36,373 bases of DNA from Virgibacillus_R byunsanensis (lineage in GTDB: Bacteria; Bacillota; Bacilli; Bacillales; Amphibacillaceae), in assembly GCF_042675965.1 (NCBI RefSeq), contig NZ_JBHTKJ010000043.1, forward strand, positions 1 to 36,373. The letters run 5' to 3'. The position numbers and the translations under genes were made by a program. The notes beneath the pieces were generated by a model, which was not told the DNA's origin, ran no database searches, and saw nothing but the letters and a program-made list of their open reading frames with translations. This document shows, piece by piece, positions 16,037-24,523 of this stretch; position 1 is the first letter of the stretch, and every line of letters begins with the position of its first letter.

Positions 16037-16855
16037 CTATTCACCACTTACTGGTACAACAGCACCTTCATATTCTTTTAGTATAAAGTCCTGAATTTCT
16101 TCCGATTGCAGAACTTCTACAAGTGTATTTAATGCTTCATTATCTTTATCTTCTGTTTTAACAGCGATAACATTTACATACTGAGATTCCTTACCCTCAA
16201 TAAAAATAGCATCATCTACAGGATTTAATTCAGCACCAATAGCGTAGTTTGTGTTAATGACAACGAGTGTATTTTCTTCTGTCTCATATAACTCCGGTAA
16301 CATCGCTGGATCATAATCAGGTGAGAATTGTAAGTTCTTTGGATTCTCAACTATATCTTCCACAGTTGCTGTTTCTCTTTCTACATTTTCATCAAGTTTA
16401 ATTAGGCCTTTATCTTCAAACAATGCTAAAATACGACCGTGATCAGGTACTGAATTGCTTAAAAGTACCTCTGTGTCATCTGGAATTTCATCAATGCCTG
16501 CAATAGACTGAGAATAAACACCTATTGGTTCAATATGGATACCATCAATATAATCTAAATCATAACCAGTATCATTAATGGTTTGTTCTAAATATGGAAT
16601 ATGTTGAAAATAGTTGGCATCTAGTTCTCCACTAGCTAAGTCATCATTTGGCAACACATAATCTTCATACGGTTCAATTTCGAGTGTAACACCCTCTTCT
16701 TCAAGAATAGGCTTTGCCTCTTCAAGTATTTCCGCATGTGGTACACTAGAAGCACCTACTGTGATAGTATTCTCATCACCTGAAGAATCATTTCCTCCAC
16801 ATGCTGCTAGTACTAGAATAAATAATACTGAAACAAATGCTAAAATCTTTTTCAT
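16037..16855 (-). CDS. metQ: methionine ABC transporter substrate-binding lipoprotein MetQ
   Basis: A 272-residue lipoprotein that captures methionine outside the membrane for MetNP. The signal peptide ends in the lipobox LAAC with Cys19 as the lipid anchor. The NlpA/MetQ fold is recognisable from TVGASSVPHAEILEE, the ligand-site region DANYFQHIPYLEQ, and INTNYAIGA. ATG 16855 follows AGGGGAG. It is the last gene of metNPQ, 62 bases after metP. I found no clear terminator in the 200 bases after it. The region 15841-16036 is AT-rich and otherwise empty. Confidence 0.92.
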   Translation of the reverse strand: MKKILAFVSVLFILVLAACGGNDSSGDENTITVGASSVPHAEILEEAKPILEEEGVTLEIEPYEDYVLPNDDLASGELDANYFQHIPYLEQTINDTGYDLDYIDGIHIEPIGVYSQSIAGIDEIPDDTEVLLSNSVPDHGRILALFEDKGLIKLDENVERETATVEDIVENPKNLQFSPDYDPAMLPELYETEENTLVVINTNYAIGAELNPVDDAIFIEGKESQYVNVIAVKTEDKDNEALNTLVEVLQSEEIQDFILKEYEGAVVPVSGE

Positions 16856-16917
16856 GTTAAAAACTCCCCTTGTTTTTTATAATTTTAAAAATTGGTTTTA
16901 ACCCATTCTTATCCACA

Positions 16918-17586
16918 TTATCTTTTGTCCAATTTAGAAGAAATATAATCTCCAATAAACTGAAAAATAAACACGATAATTACAATAACGATGGAACAGA
17001 TAAATACAATATCAAAATCCCGACGCTGAAAACCAGAGTAATATGCATAACTTCCTAAACCTCCAGCACCAATCGCCCCTGCCATAGCTGTATAGCCAAT
17101 TAAGGCTATTGCTGTAACGGTAATTCCCGAAACTAGTGCTGGCATTGATTCGGGTAATAATACTTTAAAAATAATCGTGCGTGTTTTTGCTCCCATTGAC
17201 GTTGCAGCCTCAACTACACCTTTATCAATTTCTTTTAATGCAATCTCAACTAACCTCCCGTAAAACGGTGCAGCACCAATAATAAGAGCTGGTAGAGCCG
17301 CGTTGGGTCCACGAATCGTTCCAATTAAAAAGTTTGTAAACGGGAATAACAGTAAGATTAGAATAATGAATGGAATTGCGCGAAACACATTTACAAATGT
17401 TGCAACGATAAAGTTGAGAATTTTATTTTGCCAAATCCCCCCCTTCATTGTTAAATACAAGAGTAAACCAAGTGCAATCCCTAAGATAAAAGTACCTACA
17501 ATTGCTATGATCGTCATATAAAACGTTTCAAACGTAGCTGTCCACAAATCGTCTGTATTGAGATTAGGAAATAGTTCCATCAACAT
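16918..17586 (-). CDS. metP: methionine ABC transporter permease MetP (MetI)
   Basis: A 222-residue permease with five or so membrane helices, the channel subunit of the methionine importer. The EAA coupling loop is visible as EAATSMGAKTRTIIFKVLLPES. I choose ATG 17586 (MLMELF) because GGAGGT lies eight bases before it. This gives the same length as I recall for B. subtilis MetP, and overlaps metN by 23 bases. The frame extends further upstream inside metN, but there is no need for it. The operon is controlled by the SAM-I riboswitch at 18647-18815. Confidence 0.92.
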   Translation of the reverse strand: MLMELFPNLNTDDLWTATFETFYMTIIAIVGTFILGIALGLLLYLTMKGGIWQNKILNFIVATFVNVFRAIPFIILILLLFPFTNFLIGTIRGPNAALPALIIGAAPFYGRLVEIALKEIDKGVVEAATSMGAKTRTIIFKVLLPESMPALVSGITVTAIALIGYTAMAGAIGAGGLGSYAYYSGFQRRDFDIVFICSIVIVIIVFIFQFIGDYISSKLDKR

Positions 17587-18607
17587 CACGAACCACCTCC
17601 AATTCCACTGAGGTCTCATTCGTAATAAATTCTACTGCTTTATCAATCTCATTCGACTCTCCATCAACTTGTACAAACAAAGTACCATAAGCCCCTGCCT
17701 GTGTTTGTGTGATTTTCCCTTGGAGAATATTTATCTCAATCGCAAACTTTTTAGCAACTTGACTAATGAGAGCCTGATTTGTTGTTTCACCTACAAAATG
17801 GAGACGAATAAGCTTTCCTCGCTCATAAATATCAATTAAGTATGCCACACCATCATCTTCCTCATTCGTCCCCATAACCTGTTCCACAAATCTTTTTGTT
17901 ACAACTTGTTTTGGTCGTAAGAAAACATCAAGAACATCACCTTGTTCTACAACCTTTCCTTCTTCCATTACAGCCACCTGATTGCAAATTTTTCGGATCA
18001 CATGCATTTCATGTGTAATAAGGATGATCGTCAAGCCTAACTTTTCATTAATATCCACAAGCAAATCCAGAATCGAATTTGTCGTTTCGGGGTCAAGTGC
18101 TGAAGTTGCTTCATCACAAAGTAATACTTTTGGATTATTTGCTAATGCACGGGCAATTCCAACCCTTTGCTTTTGTCCGCCACTTAACTGGGATGGATAC
18201 GCATTCTCTCTTCCACCTAACCCCACTAGGTCAATTAACTGTTGAACACGTTCCTCGCGTTTAGATCTTGAGACACCTGCAATCTCTAAGGGAAATGCAA
18301 TATTATCTTTTACGGTTCTGGACCAAAGTAAATTGAAATGTTGAAAAATCATGCCTATTTCTTGACGTGCTATGCGCAGTTGGTTCGAATTCATGGCAGT
18401 AATTTCTTGCTCATCAATTACGATTTTTCCTGCTGATGGTTCTTCTAATCGGTTTAACAACCTGACAAACGTACTTTTACCCGCTCCACTATAGCCGATC
18501 ACTCCAAATATCTCACCTTCATTTATATCAAGGGTTAAATCATCTACAGCTGTAATTTTATTTTTATTTGATGTGAAAAATTTACTTAAACCCTCAATTG
18601 ATATCAC
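17564..18607 (-). CDS. metN: methionine ABC transporter ATP-binding protein MetN
   Basis: A 347-residue ATPase subunit. Walker A is GYSGAGKS at 38-45, the signature is LSGGQKQR, and Walker B is VLLCDEATSALDP. The C-terminal NIL/ACT-like domain (about 265-347), which binds methionine for feedback control in studied MetN proteins, is present. GTG 18607 is chosen as start because AAGGTGGG precedes it and the product begins at the family position (MISIEGLSKFF). It overlaps metP. The S-box leader ends about 40 bases upstream. Confidence 0.93.
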   Translation of the reverse strand: MISIEGLSKFFTSNKNKITAVDDLTLDINEGEIFGVIGYSGAGKSTFVRLLNRLEEPSAGKIVIDEQEITAMNSNQLRIARQEIGMIFQHFNLLWSRTVKDNIAFPLEIAGVSRSKREERVQQLIDLVGLGGRENAYPSQLSGGQKQRVGIARALANNPKVLLCDEATSALDPETTNSILDLLVDINEKLGLTIILITHEMHVIRKICNQVAVMEEGKVVEQGDVLDVFLRPKQVVTKRFVEQVMGTNEEDDGVAYLIDIYERGKLIRLHFVGETTNQALISQVAKKFAIEINILQGKITQTQAGAYGTLFVQVDGESNEIDKAVEFITNETSVELEVVRDVDGTIS

Positions 18608-18646
18608 GCGTATCCCACCTTCATACACTATTGTTTCCAACTAACT

Positions 18647-18815
18647 AAAAAAAACGCCTTTCTGTAAGAGAACAGAAAGACGTAATTATATGTAGTCTTT
18701 ACGTTCTCTCATCTGTCAAAGCAACGCTTTGCAGGAATTGGCACCTTTCAAACAAAAATCGTTTGAGGTTGCCGCGGGTTCATAGGGCCAGCCCCTCCAC
18801 CGCTCAAGATAAGAG
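18647..18815 (-). promoter_or_regulatory. SAM-I (S-box) riboswitch with terminator controlling metNPQ
   Basis: On the minus strand the S-box aptamer spans about 18815 to 18706. It shows CTTATC-TTGAGCGGTGGAGG, GGCCCTATGAACCCGCGGCA, the conserved GGTGCCAATTCCTGC, and the closing GATGAGAG that pairs with CTCTTATC. The expression platform follows: AGAGAAC-TAAAGAC can pair with GTCTTTC-GTTCTCT (antiterminator). The competing terminator stem at 18655-18682 is CGTCTTTCTGT/ACAGAAAGGCG followed by eight T (18647-18654). When S-adenosylmethionine is bound the aptamer stem P1 is held, the terminator forms, and methionine import is switched off. Confidence 0.97.
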
Positions 18816-18877
18816 ATAAAAAATATTTAATTAAAAATCGATAAAATAAATAGTAGCACGGACAATTTTATCTGTCA

Positions 18878-19062
18878 AGAACAAAAGCGCAAGCGCCCGT
18901 TTAGCGACGTATGGGCTGGACTTATCCGCATGAGATAAAGGAAACACGAAGAGAGGTAGCGAATCGATGTTGACTTATCGTAAGAAGGATCAGGAAGCCT
19001 ACTAGCCGTTGGGCGCTGAAGCTGGACACGGCTAACATAGTTAATAAATTATTCACAGGTCC
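18878..19062 (-). repeat. composite intergenic repeat, copy D (short, degenerate)
   Basis: A 185-base short version in the same orientation as copy C. It keeps AGAACAAAAGCGCAAGCGCC, ATCGATGTTGACTTATCGTA, and a diverged left end (GTTAATAAATTATTCAC). It lacks the CCCGCG/CGCGGG hairpin block and contains an ATCCGCATGAG segment shared only with copy A. It lies between the yusE stop codon and the metN riboswitch. Confidence 0.8.
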
Positions 19063-19091
19063 AACTTATATACACTCCAAAACAACAGAAA

Positions 19092-19406
19092 TTAATTGTT
19101 TATAAATAACTCCGGTTTATATTTCATTAAATAGCTATAAATATTTGGTATTGACTTAAAGGCATAAATCTTTTCTTTGATCTGATTATCTTCCTTAATT
19201 AATAAGCATGGTACACTTTCAACTTGGTTGTTTTGCATAAAATCTGGGTGCAAGGAAGCATTCATCTCATAAAAAATATTTTCCCCATGTACTGATTCAA
19301 TTTTATCCAGCATTGATTTTGCTAAGCTGCATGTACCACAAAATGGTGTATAGACATATAATAAATAATTACTCTTTTCTTTTTTTTGATCTGTAATCTG
19401 TTGCAA
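19092..19406 (-). CDS. yusE: thioredoxin-like protein (YusE-like)
   Basis: A small cytoplasmic thioredoxin-fold protein with the redox motif CGTC in YTPFCGTCSLAKSML and a cis-Pro region VESVPCLLI that carries a further Cys. The role is presumably disulfide reduction or exchange, with unknown partners. I prefer TTG 19406 as start because AGGGTGG lies five bases before it, giving 104 residues. A GTG at 19415 would add three residues. AGGGTGG overlaps the yusF stop codon, so translation is coupled. In B. subtilis (from memory) yusE and yusF are also adjacent, next to gcvH. Confidence 0.82.
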   Translation of the reverse strand: MQQITDQKKEKSNYLLYVYTPFCGTCSLAKSMLDKIESVHGENIFYEMNASLHPDFMQNNQVESVPCLLIKEDNQIKEKIYAFKSIPNIYSYLMKYKPELFINN

Positions 19407-19416
19407 AAATACCACC

Positions 19417-19773
19417 CTAAATTAAAAATATCGGATTAACTTCTATGCTTTTACTTACCAAAGCAGTCGCAAGAATGTGTTCAGGAGTTGTTGCTACTTC
19501 ACGATATTCACTGCTTATATATATATGCTCAGCATGTGGAAGTTCTCTAGTTAATTGTTTACGCAATTTAATCCCTGAGCTATCCTCATCAACGAATACA
19601 AACACATCTTTATTATCTAAATCATACAAATCCAACAGCTCGTCAAAACGTTCAACACCAAGCGTGCCATTTGTACAGATAATCTCAATATCTTCTGTTA
19701 CTATTTTTTCGATCTGCTTTTTATCAGTTAATCCTTCGACAATGATAACTTTTTCTAAATCATTTGTCACCAT
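19417..19773 (-). CDS. yusF: TOPRIM domain protein (YusF-like)
   Basis: A 118-residue stand-alone TOPRIM domain. The acidic metal-site motifs are present: Glu in VIIVEGLTDK and the DxD pair in VFVFVDEDSSG. The protein resembles the TOPRIM part of 5S rRNA maturase M5 (RnmV), but it lacks that enzyme's C-terminal domain. The reaction is unknown; a nuclease or nucleotidyl-transfer role is possible. ATG 19773 follows GGGAGAG by seven bases. It is followed without a gap by the thioredoxin-like gene yusE. Confidence 0.82.
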   Translation of the reverse strand: MVTNDLEKVIIVEGLTDKKQIEKIVTEDIEIICTNGTLGVERFDELLDLYDLDNKDVFVFVDEDSSGIKLRKQLTRELPHAEHIYISSEYREVATTPEHILATALVSKSIEVNPIFLI

Positions 19774-19959
19774 ATCATAGCTCTCCCTATCAGAAAAAAC
19801 TTACTTTACATAACAAGCAACGTTTAACGAATTATACTCTTTTCTAAATGGCAAATCTAATATAACACACCAATTAGACCCTTTTTTAGTTTATGCAATA
19901 ACAGCTTTTCTATATCTTACATATTTAAAATTAAATTTACCATTTGCTCATTAATCAGT

Positions 19960-19996
19960 AAGAAGGCCGACTTACAGGGTGTAAGTCAGCCTTCTT
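19960..19996. terminator. hairpin terminator after gcvH
   Basis: AAGAAGGC-C-GACTTAC (19960-19975) pairs with GTAAGTC-A-GCCTTCTT (19981-19996) apart from one C-A mismatch. The loop is five bases. It starts 17 bases after the gcvH stop codon. The minus-strand tail (ACTGATTAATG) is not T-rich, while the plus-strand tail is TATTTG, so terminator strength is uncertain. Confidence 0.65.
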
Positions 19997-20013
19997 ATTT
20001 GTTCATTCATGTA

Positions 20014-20397
20014 TTAGTCTTCTTCAATAACTTCTTGATATTGTTCAGCAGACAATAATTCATCAAGTTCTGATTCATTAGATGGCTCCACAACAACCAT
20101 CCATGCTTTTTCATATGGAGATTCATTTACAAATTCAGGGCTGTCCTCTAACTCTTCGTTCGTTTCTACAATTTTGCCGCTAATTGGAGCATACAATTCA
20201 GAAACTGTTTTCACTGATTCTACACTTCCGAAAGGCTCATCTACCTCAATTTCGTCTCCCACTTCTGGAAGCTCAACAAATACAATATCCCCTAACTCAG
20301 ATTGTGCAAAATCTGTAATGCCAATTTGTACTTTACCGTCTTCTTTTTTTACCCATTCATGTTCTTCTGAATATAATAAATCTTTTGGTAAACTCAT
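20014..20397 (-). CDS. gcvH: glycine cleavage system H protein GcvH
   Basis: A 127-residue lipoyl carrier protein. The lipoylated lysine is Lys63 in GSVESVKTVSELYAP. In Bacillus, GcvH carries the aminomethyl group in glycine cleavage and is also the hub through which lipoyl groups reach other enzymes. ATG 20397 follows GGAGGG by six bases, and the product has the standard length. The frame extends upstream to 20424, without a ribosome site. The other glycine-cleavage genes are not in the window. Neighbours yusF and yusI match the B. subtilis yusE-yusI order. Confidence 0.95.
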   Translation of the reverse strand: MSLPKDLLYSEEHEWVKKEDGKVQIGITDFAQSELGDIVFVELPEVGDEIEVDEPFGSVESVKTVSELYAPISGKIVETNEELEDSPEFVNESPYEKAWMVVVEPSNESELDELLSAEQYQEVIEED

Positions 20398-20475
20398 TGA
20401 AATCCCTCCGTTAATTAATTGCATTATTACTATACTAGGTATATATACTTTTTTCTAGTATTTTAGCTTAATTTC

Positions 20476-20832
20476 TTATCCCCATATTTCGTCAAACGTT
20501 TCTTCTTTAAAACCAACCGTTACTATTTGACCATCAGTTACAATTGGCCGTTTCACTAACATGCCATCAGAGGCTAGAATTTCAGCCATCTCCTCTGTAT
20601 TTGCATCTCTTATTTTATCCTTAATGTTTAATTCACGATATTTCTTTCCACTCGTATTAAAAAACTTCTTAGCAGGAAGATGACTCTTAGCTATTAATTC
20701 TAACAACTCTTCTTTCGTGAGAGAATCCTCTACAATATGTATGCTCTTATAGTCAATATGATGGTCGTCCAGCCATTTTTTAGCTTTTTTGCATGTACCA
20801 CAATTCGGGTACCAATAAAATTTTAACTCCAT
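20476..20832 (-). CDS. yusI: ArsC/Spx-fold protein YusI
   Basis: A 118-residue protein of the ArsC/Spx/MgsR thioredoxin-like family. The N-terminal CxxC is Cys11-Cys14 in YPNCGTCKKA, followed by a helical insertion (SLTKEELLELIAKS) and a C-terminal VKRPIVTDGQIVTVGF. YusI-type members are not true arsenate reductases as far as is known. A redox or Spx-like regulatory role is possible, but their partner is unknown. I choose ATG 20832 because GGGAGG lies seven bases before it. ATG 20838 overlaps that site too closely. The bidirectional terminator at 20934 separates it from the fad operon. Confidence 0.85.
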   Translation of the reverse strand: MELKFYWYPNCGTCKKAKKWLDDHHIDYKSIHIVEDSLTKEELLELIAKSHLPAKKFFNTSGKKYRELNIKDKIRDANTEEMAEILASDGMLVKRPIVTDGQIVTVGFKEETFDEIWG

Positions 20833-20933
20833 CTGCATACCTCCCTAACTCATTTAACAACTACCTTCATTATAACAAAAATAGTATGGTTTTAGTCTAT
20901 ATAGTTGTGAACTTTTACCTGCGCATTAAAAAA

Positions 20934-20975
20934 CCTTAACCCTTCACTGCAAAGTGACTAAGGTTAAGGCTTTTT
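20934..20975. terminator. bidirectional terminator between the fad operon and yusI
   Basis: CCTTAACC (20934-20941) pairs with GGTTAAGG (20962-20969). An inner hairpin TTCACT-GCAA-AGTGA lies in the loop. On the minus strand the stem is followed by TTTTTTAATG. On the plus strand it is followed by CTTTTTCTTTG, directly next to the TCTAGG end of repeat copy E. It should stop transcripts of fadNAE that run through copy E. Confidence 0.85.
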
Positions 20976-20980
20976 CTTTG

Positions 20981-21349
20981 TCTAGGAAATTATAAAAATA
21001 GGAGCCTGTAAATAATTTATTTACTGCTTAAGCCACGTCCAGCTCCGACGTACAGGACGTACTAGTGCCGATGACGCCACAGGACAAGGAAAGCTCCCCT
21101 GAAAAGCATCGCACGCAGAAAAAGCGCTTTTCTTTTTCAAGGACGTGGCGTTTTCATCGGCCAGCGCCCGTGCTGTTAGTGGGCTTCCTGATCCTCCTTA
21201 CGATAAGTCAACATCGAATCGCTACCGCTCTTCGTGTTTCCTTTAAGGAAGATCGACTAACTTCGCCGCTTTGCGCGGCAACGTCGACCCACCCGCGATG
21301 CGCGGGCGTAGCCCATACGTCGCTAAACGGGCGCTTGCGCTTTTGTTCT
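20981..21349 (+). repeat. composite intergenic repeat, copy E (long left arm, alpha right arm)
   Basis: A 369-base block in the 3' region of fadE. It opens TCTAGGAAATTATAAAAATA, follows the sequence of copy A including the long module, and ends in GCGCTTGCGCTTTTGTTCT three bases from the fadE stop codon. Visible inverted repeats: CCCGCG/CGCGGG (21292-21306), GCCGC/GCGGC (21265-21279), and GCCACGTCC (21032-21040) with GGACGTGGC (21141-21149). The TCTAGG end touches the T-tract of the terminator at 20934. An open frame of 127 codons crossing it on the plus strand is not a credible gene. Confidence 0.9.
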
Positions 21350-21352
21350 ATT

Positions 21353-23137
21353 TTAAACTACATATTTTTCTTCTTCAATTACTTTAGCAGCAATTTCACG
21401 TTTCTTCGCGATCACATTAGTCGGAGTATGGCGAGTAAGTTTACGTAAAGATGAAAGCATCATACGTAGTGTATCACCTGATTCAACTGCGATTAATGTT
21501 TCTTTCGCATCTGCTTCAATACGGTTGAATGCTTCCTGTACATATACCTGGGTGTAAAGAAGTTTTTGTTTGTTCTTATCTTCTCCATTTTTGTTAATTG
21601 CTTTTTCTGTACGAAGTATTGCTGACTCCATATTGTACACTTCAGCAGTCATATCTGCTAGGTTAACCAGGATTTCCTGTTCATTTTCCAGCTTCTGCAT
21701 GTATTTCTGTGCAGCTAGACCAGCACCAAGTAATACCATTTTCTTTGCATTTCTTAATAAATATTTTTCTTGTTCTAAAGTTTCATCGCCAACTTCTTCA
21801 GGCATCATCATCATGAGCTCTTCCTGTAAGCTTTGTGCTTTTTGAAGTAGTGGTAACTCACCTTTCATAGCTTTTTTCAATAAGGTGCCAGGTACGATCA
21901 AACGGTTAATCTCGTTTGTCCCTTCAAAGATTCGATTAATTCTTGAGTCACGATACATGCGTGAAACTTCATATTCTTCCATGAAGCCATAACCACCATG
22001 TAGTTGTACCGCCTCATCAGCAACATAGTCAAGACATTCGGTAGCAGTGTATTTGTTCATAGAGCATTCTATTTGATACTCGGCAATTGCATTTGCTACT
22101 TCTCGCCCATCCTTTAATTGTTCATCAGTTAATGCACCCATACGTTGTTCGAATAATCCAACTGTACGATAAACTGCACTCTCGTTAGCATAAGTTCTCG
22201 CTGCCATTGTTGCCAATTTTTCTTGTGTTAGGCTGAAACTTGATATAGCTCTACCAAATTGTTTACGTTCATTTACGTATTTAGTGGCTACTTCAATTCC
22301 ACGTTTTGATCCACCAACACCACCAATTGCAAGCTTATATCGACCAACATTCAGGATATTAAATGCGATAATATGACCGCGTCCTTTTTCACCTAAAAGA
22401 TTCTCAACTGGTACTTCAGCATCTTCTAAAATTAATGTACGAGTTGATGAACTCTTAATACCCATTTTCTTTTCTTCTGGACCTGTAGATACACCCACAA
22501 AATCACGTTCCACAATAAATGCCGTAAAGTGTTCGCCATCAATTTTTGCATAAACAATAAACAAATCCGCAAATGCTGAGTTAGTTATCCACTGTTTTTC
22601 ACCGTTTAGAATGAAATGTGTTCCTGCATCGTTTAATTTAGCTGTTGTTTTCGCACCTAATGCGTCAGAGCCAGAACTCGGCTCTGTTAATGCATATGCT
22701 GCCAACAATTCACCTGTTGCTAATTTTGGTAAATATTTTTCTTTTTGATCATCATTACCGAAAAATACAATTGGAAGTGAGCCAATTCCAACGTGTGCAC
22801 CATGAGTTACTGAGAACCCACCAGAACGTGAAAACTTTTCAGTAATTAAAGAGGAACTGATTTTGTCTAATGCAAGACCACCATATTCTTCTGGAACATC
22901 AGCACCAAGAAGTCCCAGTTCCCCAGCTTTTTTCAACAAGTCTACTGAATGTTCAAATTCATGGTTTTCTAGGTTTTCTACTTTTGGTAACACTTCGCCC
23001 ACTACAAAATCTTCCGTAGTTTTAGCAATCATTTTATGCTCATCCGTAAAATCTTCTGGTGTAATAACATCCTCACCAGTTAAATCTTCAATTAGAAAGG
23101 CTCCACCTTTAAAAATCTTATCTTTCGTTTCGCTCAT
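21353..23137 (-). CDS. fadE: acyl-CoA dehydrogenase FadE
   Basis: A 594-residue acyl-CoA dehydrogenase for the first step of beta-oxidation (acyl-CoA to trans-2-enoyl-CoA, with FAD). The core (about 35-430) shows GLGLLGADVPEEYGGL-type sequence, YALTEPSSGSDALGA, FILNGEKQWITNSAFAD, and the active-site region around RDSRINRIFEGTNEINR. A helical C-terminal extension of about 160 residues is typical of the long YusJ/FadE class. AAAGGA precedes ATG 23137. It is third in fadN-fadA-fadE, after a 190-base gap with a palindrome (23173-23194). Repeat copy E begins three bases after its stop codon. Confidence 0.93.
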   Translation of the reverse strand: MSETKDKIFKGGAFLIEDLTGEDVITPEDFTDEHKMIAKTTEDFVVGEVLPKVENLENHEFEHSVDLLKKAGELGLLGADVPEEYGGLALDKISSSLITEKFSRSGGFSVTHGAHVGIGSLPIVFFGNDDQKEKYLPKLATGELLAAYALTEPSSGSDALGAKTTAKLNDAGTHFILNGEKQWITNSAFADLFIVYAKIDGEHFTAFIVERDFVGVSTGPEEKKMGIKSSSTRTLILEDAEVPVENLLGEKGRGHIIAFNILNVGRYKLAIGGVGGSKRGIEVATKYVNERKQFGRAISSFSLTQEKLATMAARTYANESAVYRTVGLFEQRMGALTDEQLKDGREVANAIAEYQIECSMNKYTATECLDYVADEAVQLHGGYGFMEEYEVSRMYRDSRINRIFEGTNEINRLIVPGTLLKKAMKGELPLLQKAQSLQEELMMMMPEEVGDETLEQEKYLLRNAKKMVLLGAGLAAQKYMQKLENEQEILVNLADMTAEVYNMESAILRTEKAINKNGEDKNKQKLLYTQVYVQEAFNRIEADAKETLIAVESGDTLRMMLSSLRKLTRHTPTNVIAKKREIAAKVIEEEKYVV

Positions 23138-23172
23138 GTAATTCGTTCCTTTCCATAATGGAATGTTTTAGT

Positions 23173-23194
23173 AGGTGCCACATGTGTGGCACCT
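23173..23194. repeat. perfect inverted repeat between fadA and fadE
   Basis: AGGTGCCACA and TGTGGCACCT are perfect inverted repeats separated by two bases. They lie in the fadA-fadE gap, 36 bases before the fadE start codon. There is no T-tract on the coding (minus) strand, so it is not an ordinary terminator for this operon. It could be an mRNA processing or stability hairpin, or a protein-binding palindrome. The rest of 23138-23327 shows nothing I can name. Confidence 0.6.
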
Positions 23195-23327
23195 CTTTTA
23201 TTAGATTTCTATCATAATAAAATATGAACTTTGGCCACTTCGTTGTGAACGGTAGCGACTTAGGCTCAAACTACATAACATCTTTCCCACTTTCCTTACT
23301 TTAGCCAAAAGGCCATATTCTCATAGT

Positions 23328-24503
23328 TTACAATAGTTCAAATACGCCGGCAGCTCCCATACCGCCACCAATACACATGGTTACAACACCATATTGTACG
23401 TTGCGTCGCTTCATTTCATGAATCAAACTTAGTGTTAATTTCGTACCTGTCATACCAAGTGGATGACCAAGTGCGATTGCTCCGCCATTCACGTTTACAA
23501 TATTTGGATCCAAGTCTAGTGCTTGAATAACTCGAACAGATTGTGAGGCGAACGCTTCATTCAATTCAAATAATCCGATGTCTGATAAATTAAGTCCAGC
23601 AATCTTCAATGCTTTCGGAATTGCTTCAACTGGGCCAACACCCATGATTTCCGGCTCAACTCCTGCTACAGCAAATGAGCGGAACTTAGCAAGTGGCTGC
23701 AATCCTTCTGAAACAGCTTTCTCACGATCCATTAAAAGTACGGACCCAGCACCATCACTCATTTGTGAGGAATTACCAGCAGTTACAGAACCTTTTACGT
23801 TAAATGCTGGGCGAAGTTTGCTTAGTACGTCTGTAGTTGTTCCTGGACGTACTCCTTCATCCATGTTAAACGTGAACGATTTCTCTTCAATTTCATTCTT
23901 ATTACCCACAACTCGCTGTGATACTTCAACTGGAACAATTTCATCTTTAAATTTGCCTTCTTTAATCGCCTTTGCAGCACGCTCATGACTTTGAACCGCA
24001 AATGCATCTTGGTCCGCTCGTGATATATGGAATCGATTTGCCACTTCTTCAGCGGTGTGACCCATTCCCATATAATATCCCGGAGCATCTTGAACTAGCT
24101 TTGTATTAGGTTTAATTACATGGCCACCCATAGGGATTAGACTCATAGATTCTGCACCACCGGCAATGATCGTATCACTTGCACCAACCATAATTCGTTC
24201 TGCTGCATAGGCAATACTTTGCAAGCCTGATGAGCAATAGCGATTAATCGTAATTCCTGGTACATCATGCTTTAGTCCTGCTAGCCCAGCAATATTTCGT
24301 GCCATGTTCATACCTTGTTCTGCTTCTGGCATTGCACAACCGATAATGACATCATCAATATTGCCATCATAGTTTCCTGCACGTTTTAATGTTTCTTTAA
24401 TCGTTAATGCTGCTAAATCATCTGGTCTCGAGTTTGCGAGTGATCCTTTATTTGCTCTTCCTACAGGGGTTCTTGCACCTGCAACAATTACTGCTTCCTT
24501 CAC
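23328..24503 (-). CDS. fadA: acetyl-CoA C-acyltransferase (thiolase) FadA
   Basis: A 391-residue thiolase for the last step of beta-oxidation (3-ketoacyl-CoA plus CoA gives acetyl-CoA and shortened acyl-CoA). Catalytic motifs are Cys90 in NRYCSSGLQS, the His of NGGAIALGHPLG, and the second Cys in MCIGGGMGAAG. GTG 24503 is the start, with AGAGGGGG seven bases before it. It follows fadN by 20 bases in the same operon, as in the B. subtilis fadNAE operon. Confidence 0.94.
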   Translation of the reverse strand: MKEAVIVAGARTPVGRANKGSLANSRPDDLAALTIKETLKRAGNYDGNIDDVIIGCAMPEAEQGMNMARNIAGLAGLKHDVPGITINRYCSSGLQSIAYAAERIMVGASDTIIAGGAESMSLIPMGGHVIKPNTKLVQDAPGYYMGMGHTAEEVANRFHISRADQDAFAVQSHERAAKAIKEGKFKDEIVPVEVSQRVVGNKNEIEEKSFTFNMDEGVRPGTTTDVLSKLRPAFNVKGSVTAGNSSQMSDGAGSVLLMDREKAVSEGLQPLAKFRSFAVAGVEPEIMGVGPVEAIPKALKIAGLNLSDIGLFELNEAFASQSVRVIQALDLDPNIVNVNGGAIALGHPLGMTGTKLTLSLIHEMKRRNVQYGVVTMCIGGGMGAAGVFELL

Positions 24504-24523
24504 GTTTTTTCCCCCTCTTCTAA

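Noticed and set aside
18647..18815. Methionine T-box leader in front of metN
   Set aside because: The sequence has the S-box core and SAM-I stems. There is no T-box TGG sequence or specifier loop.
21065..21448. 127-codon plus-strand open frame across repeat copy E and the end of fadE
   Set aside because: It runs through the non-coding repeat and antisense to fadE. The same frame appears broken in the other repeat copies, and no ribosome site supports it.
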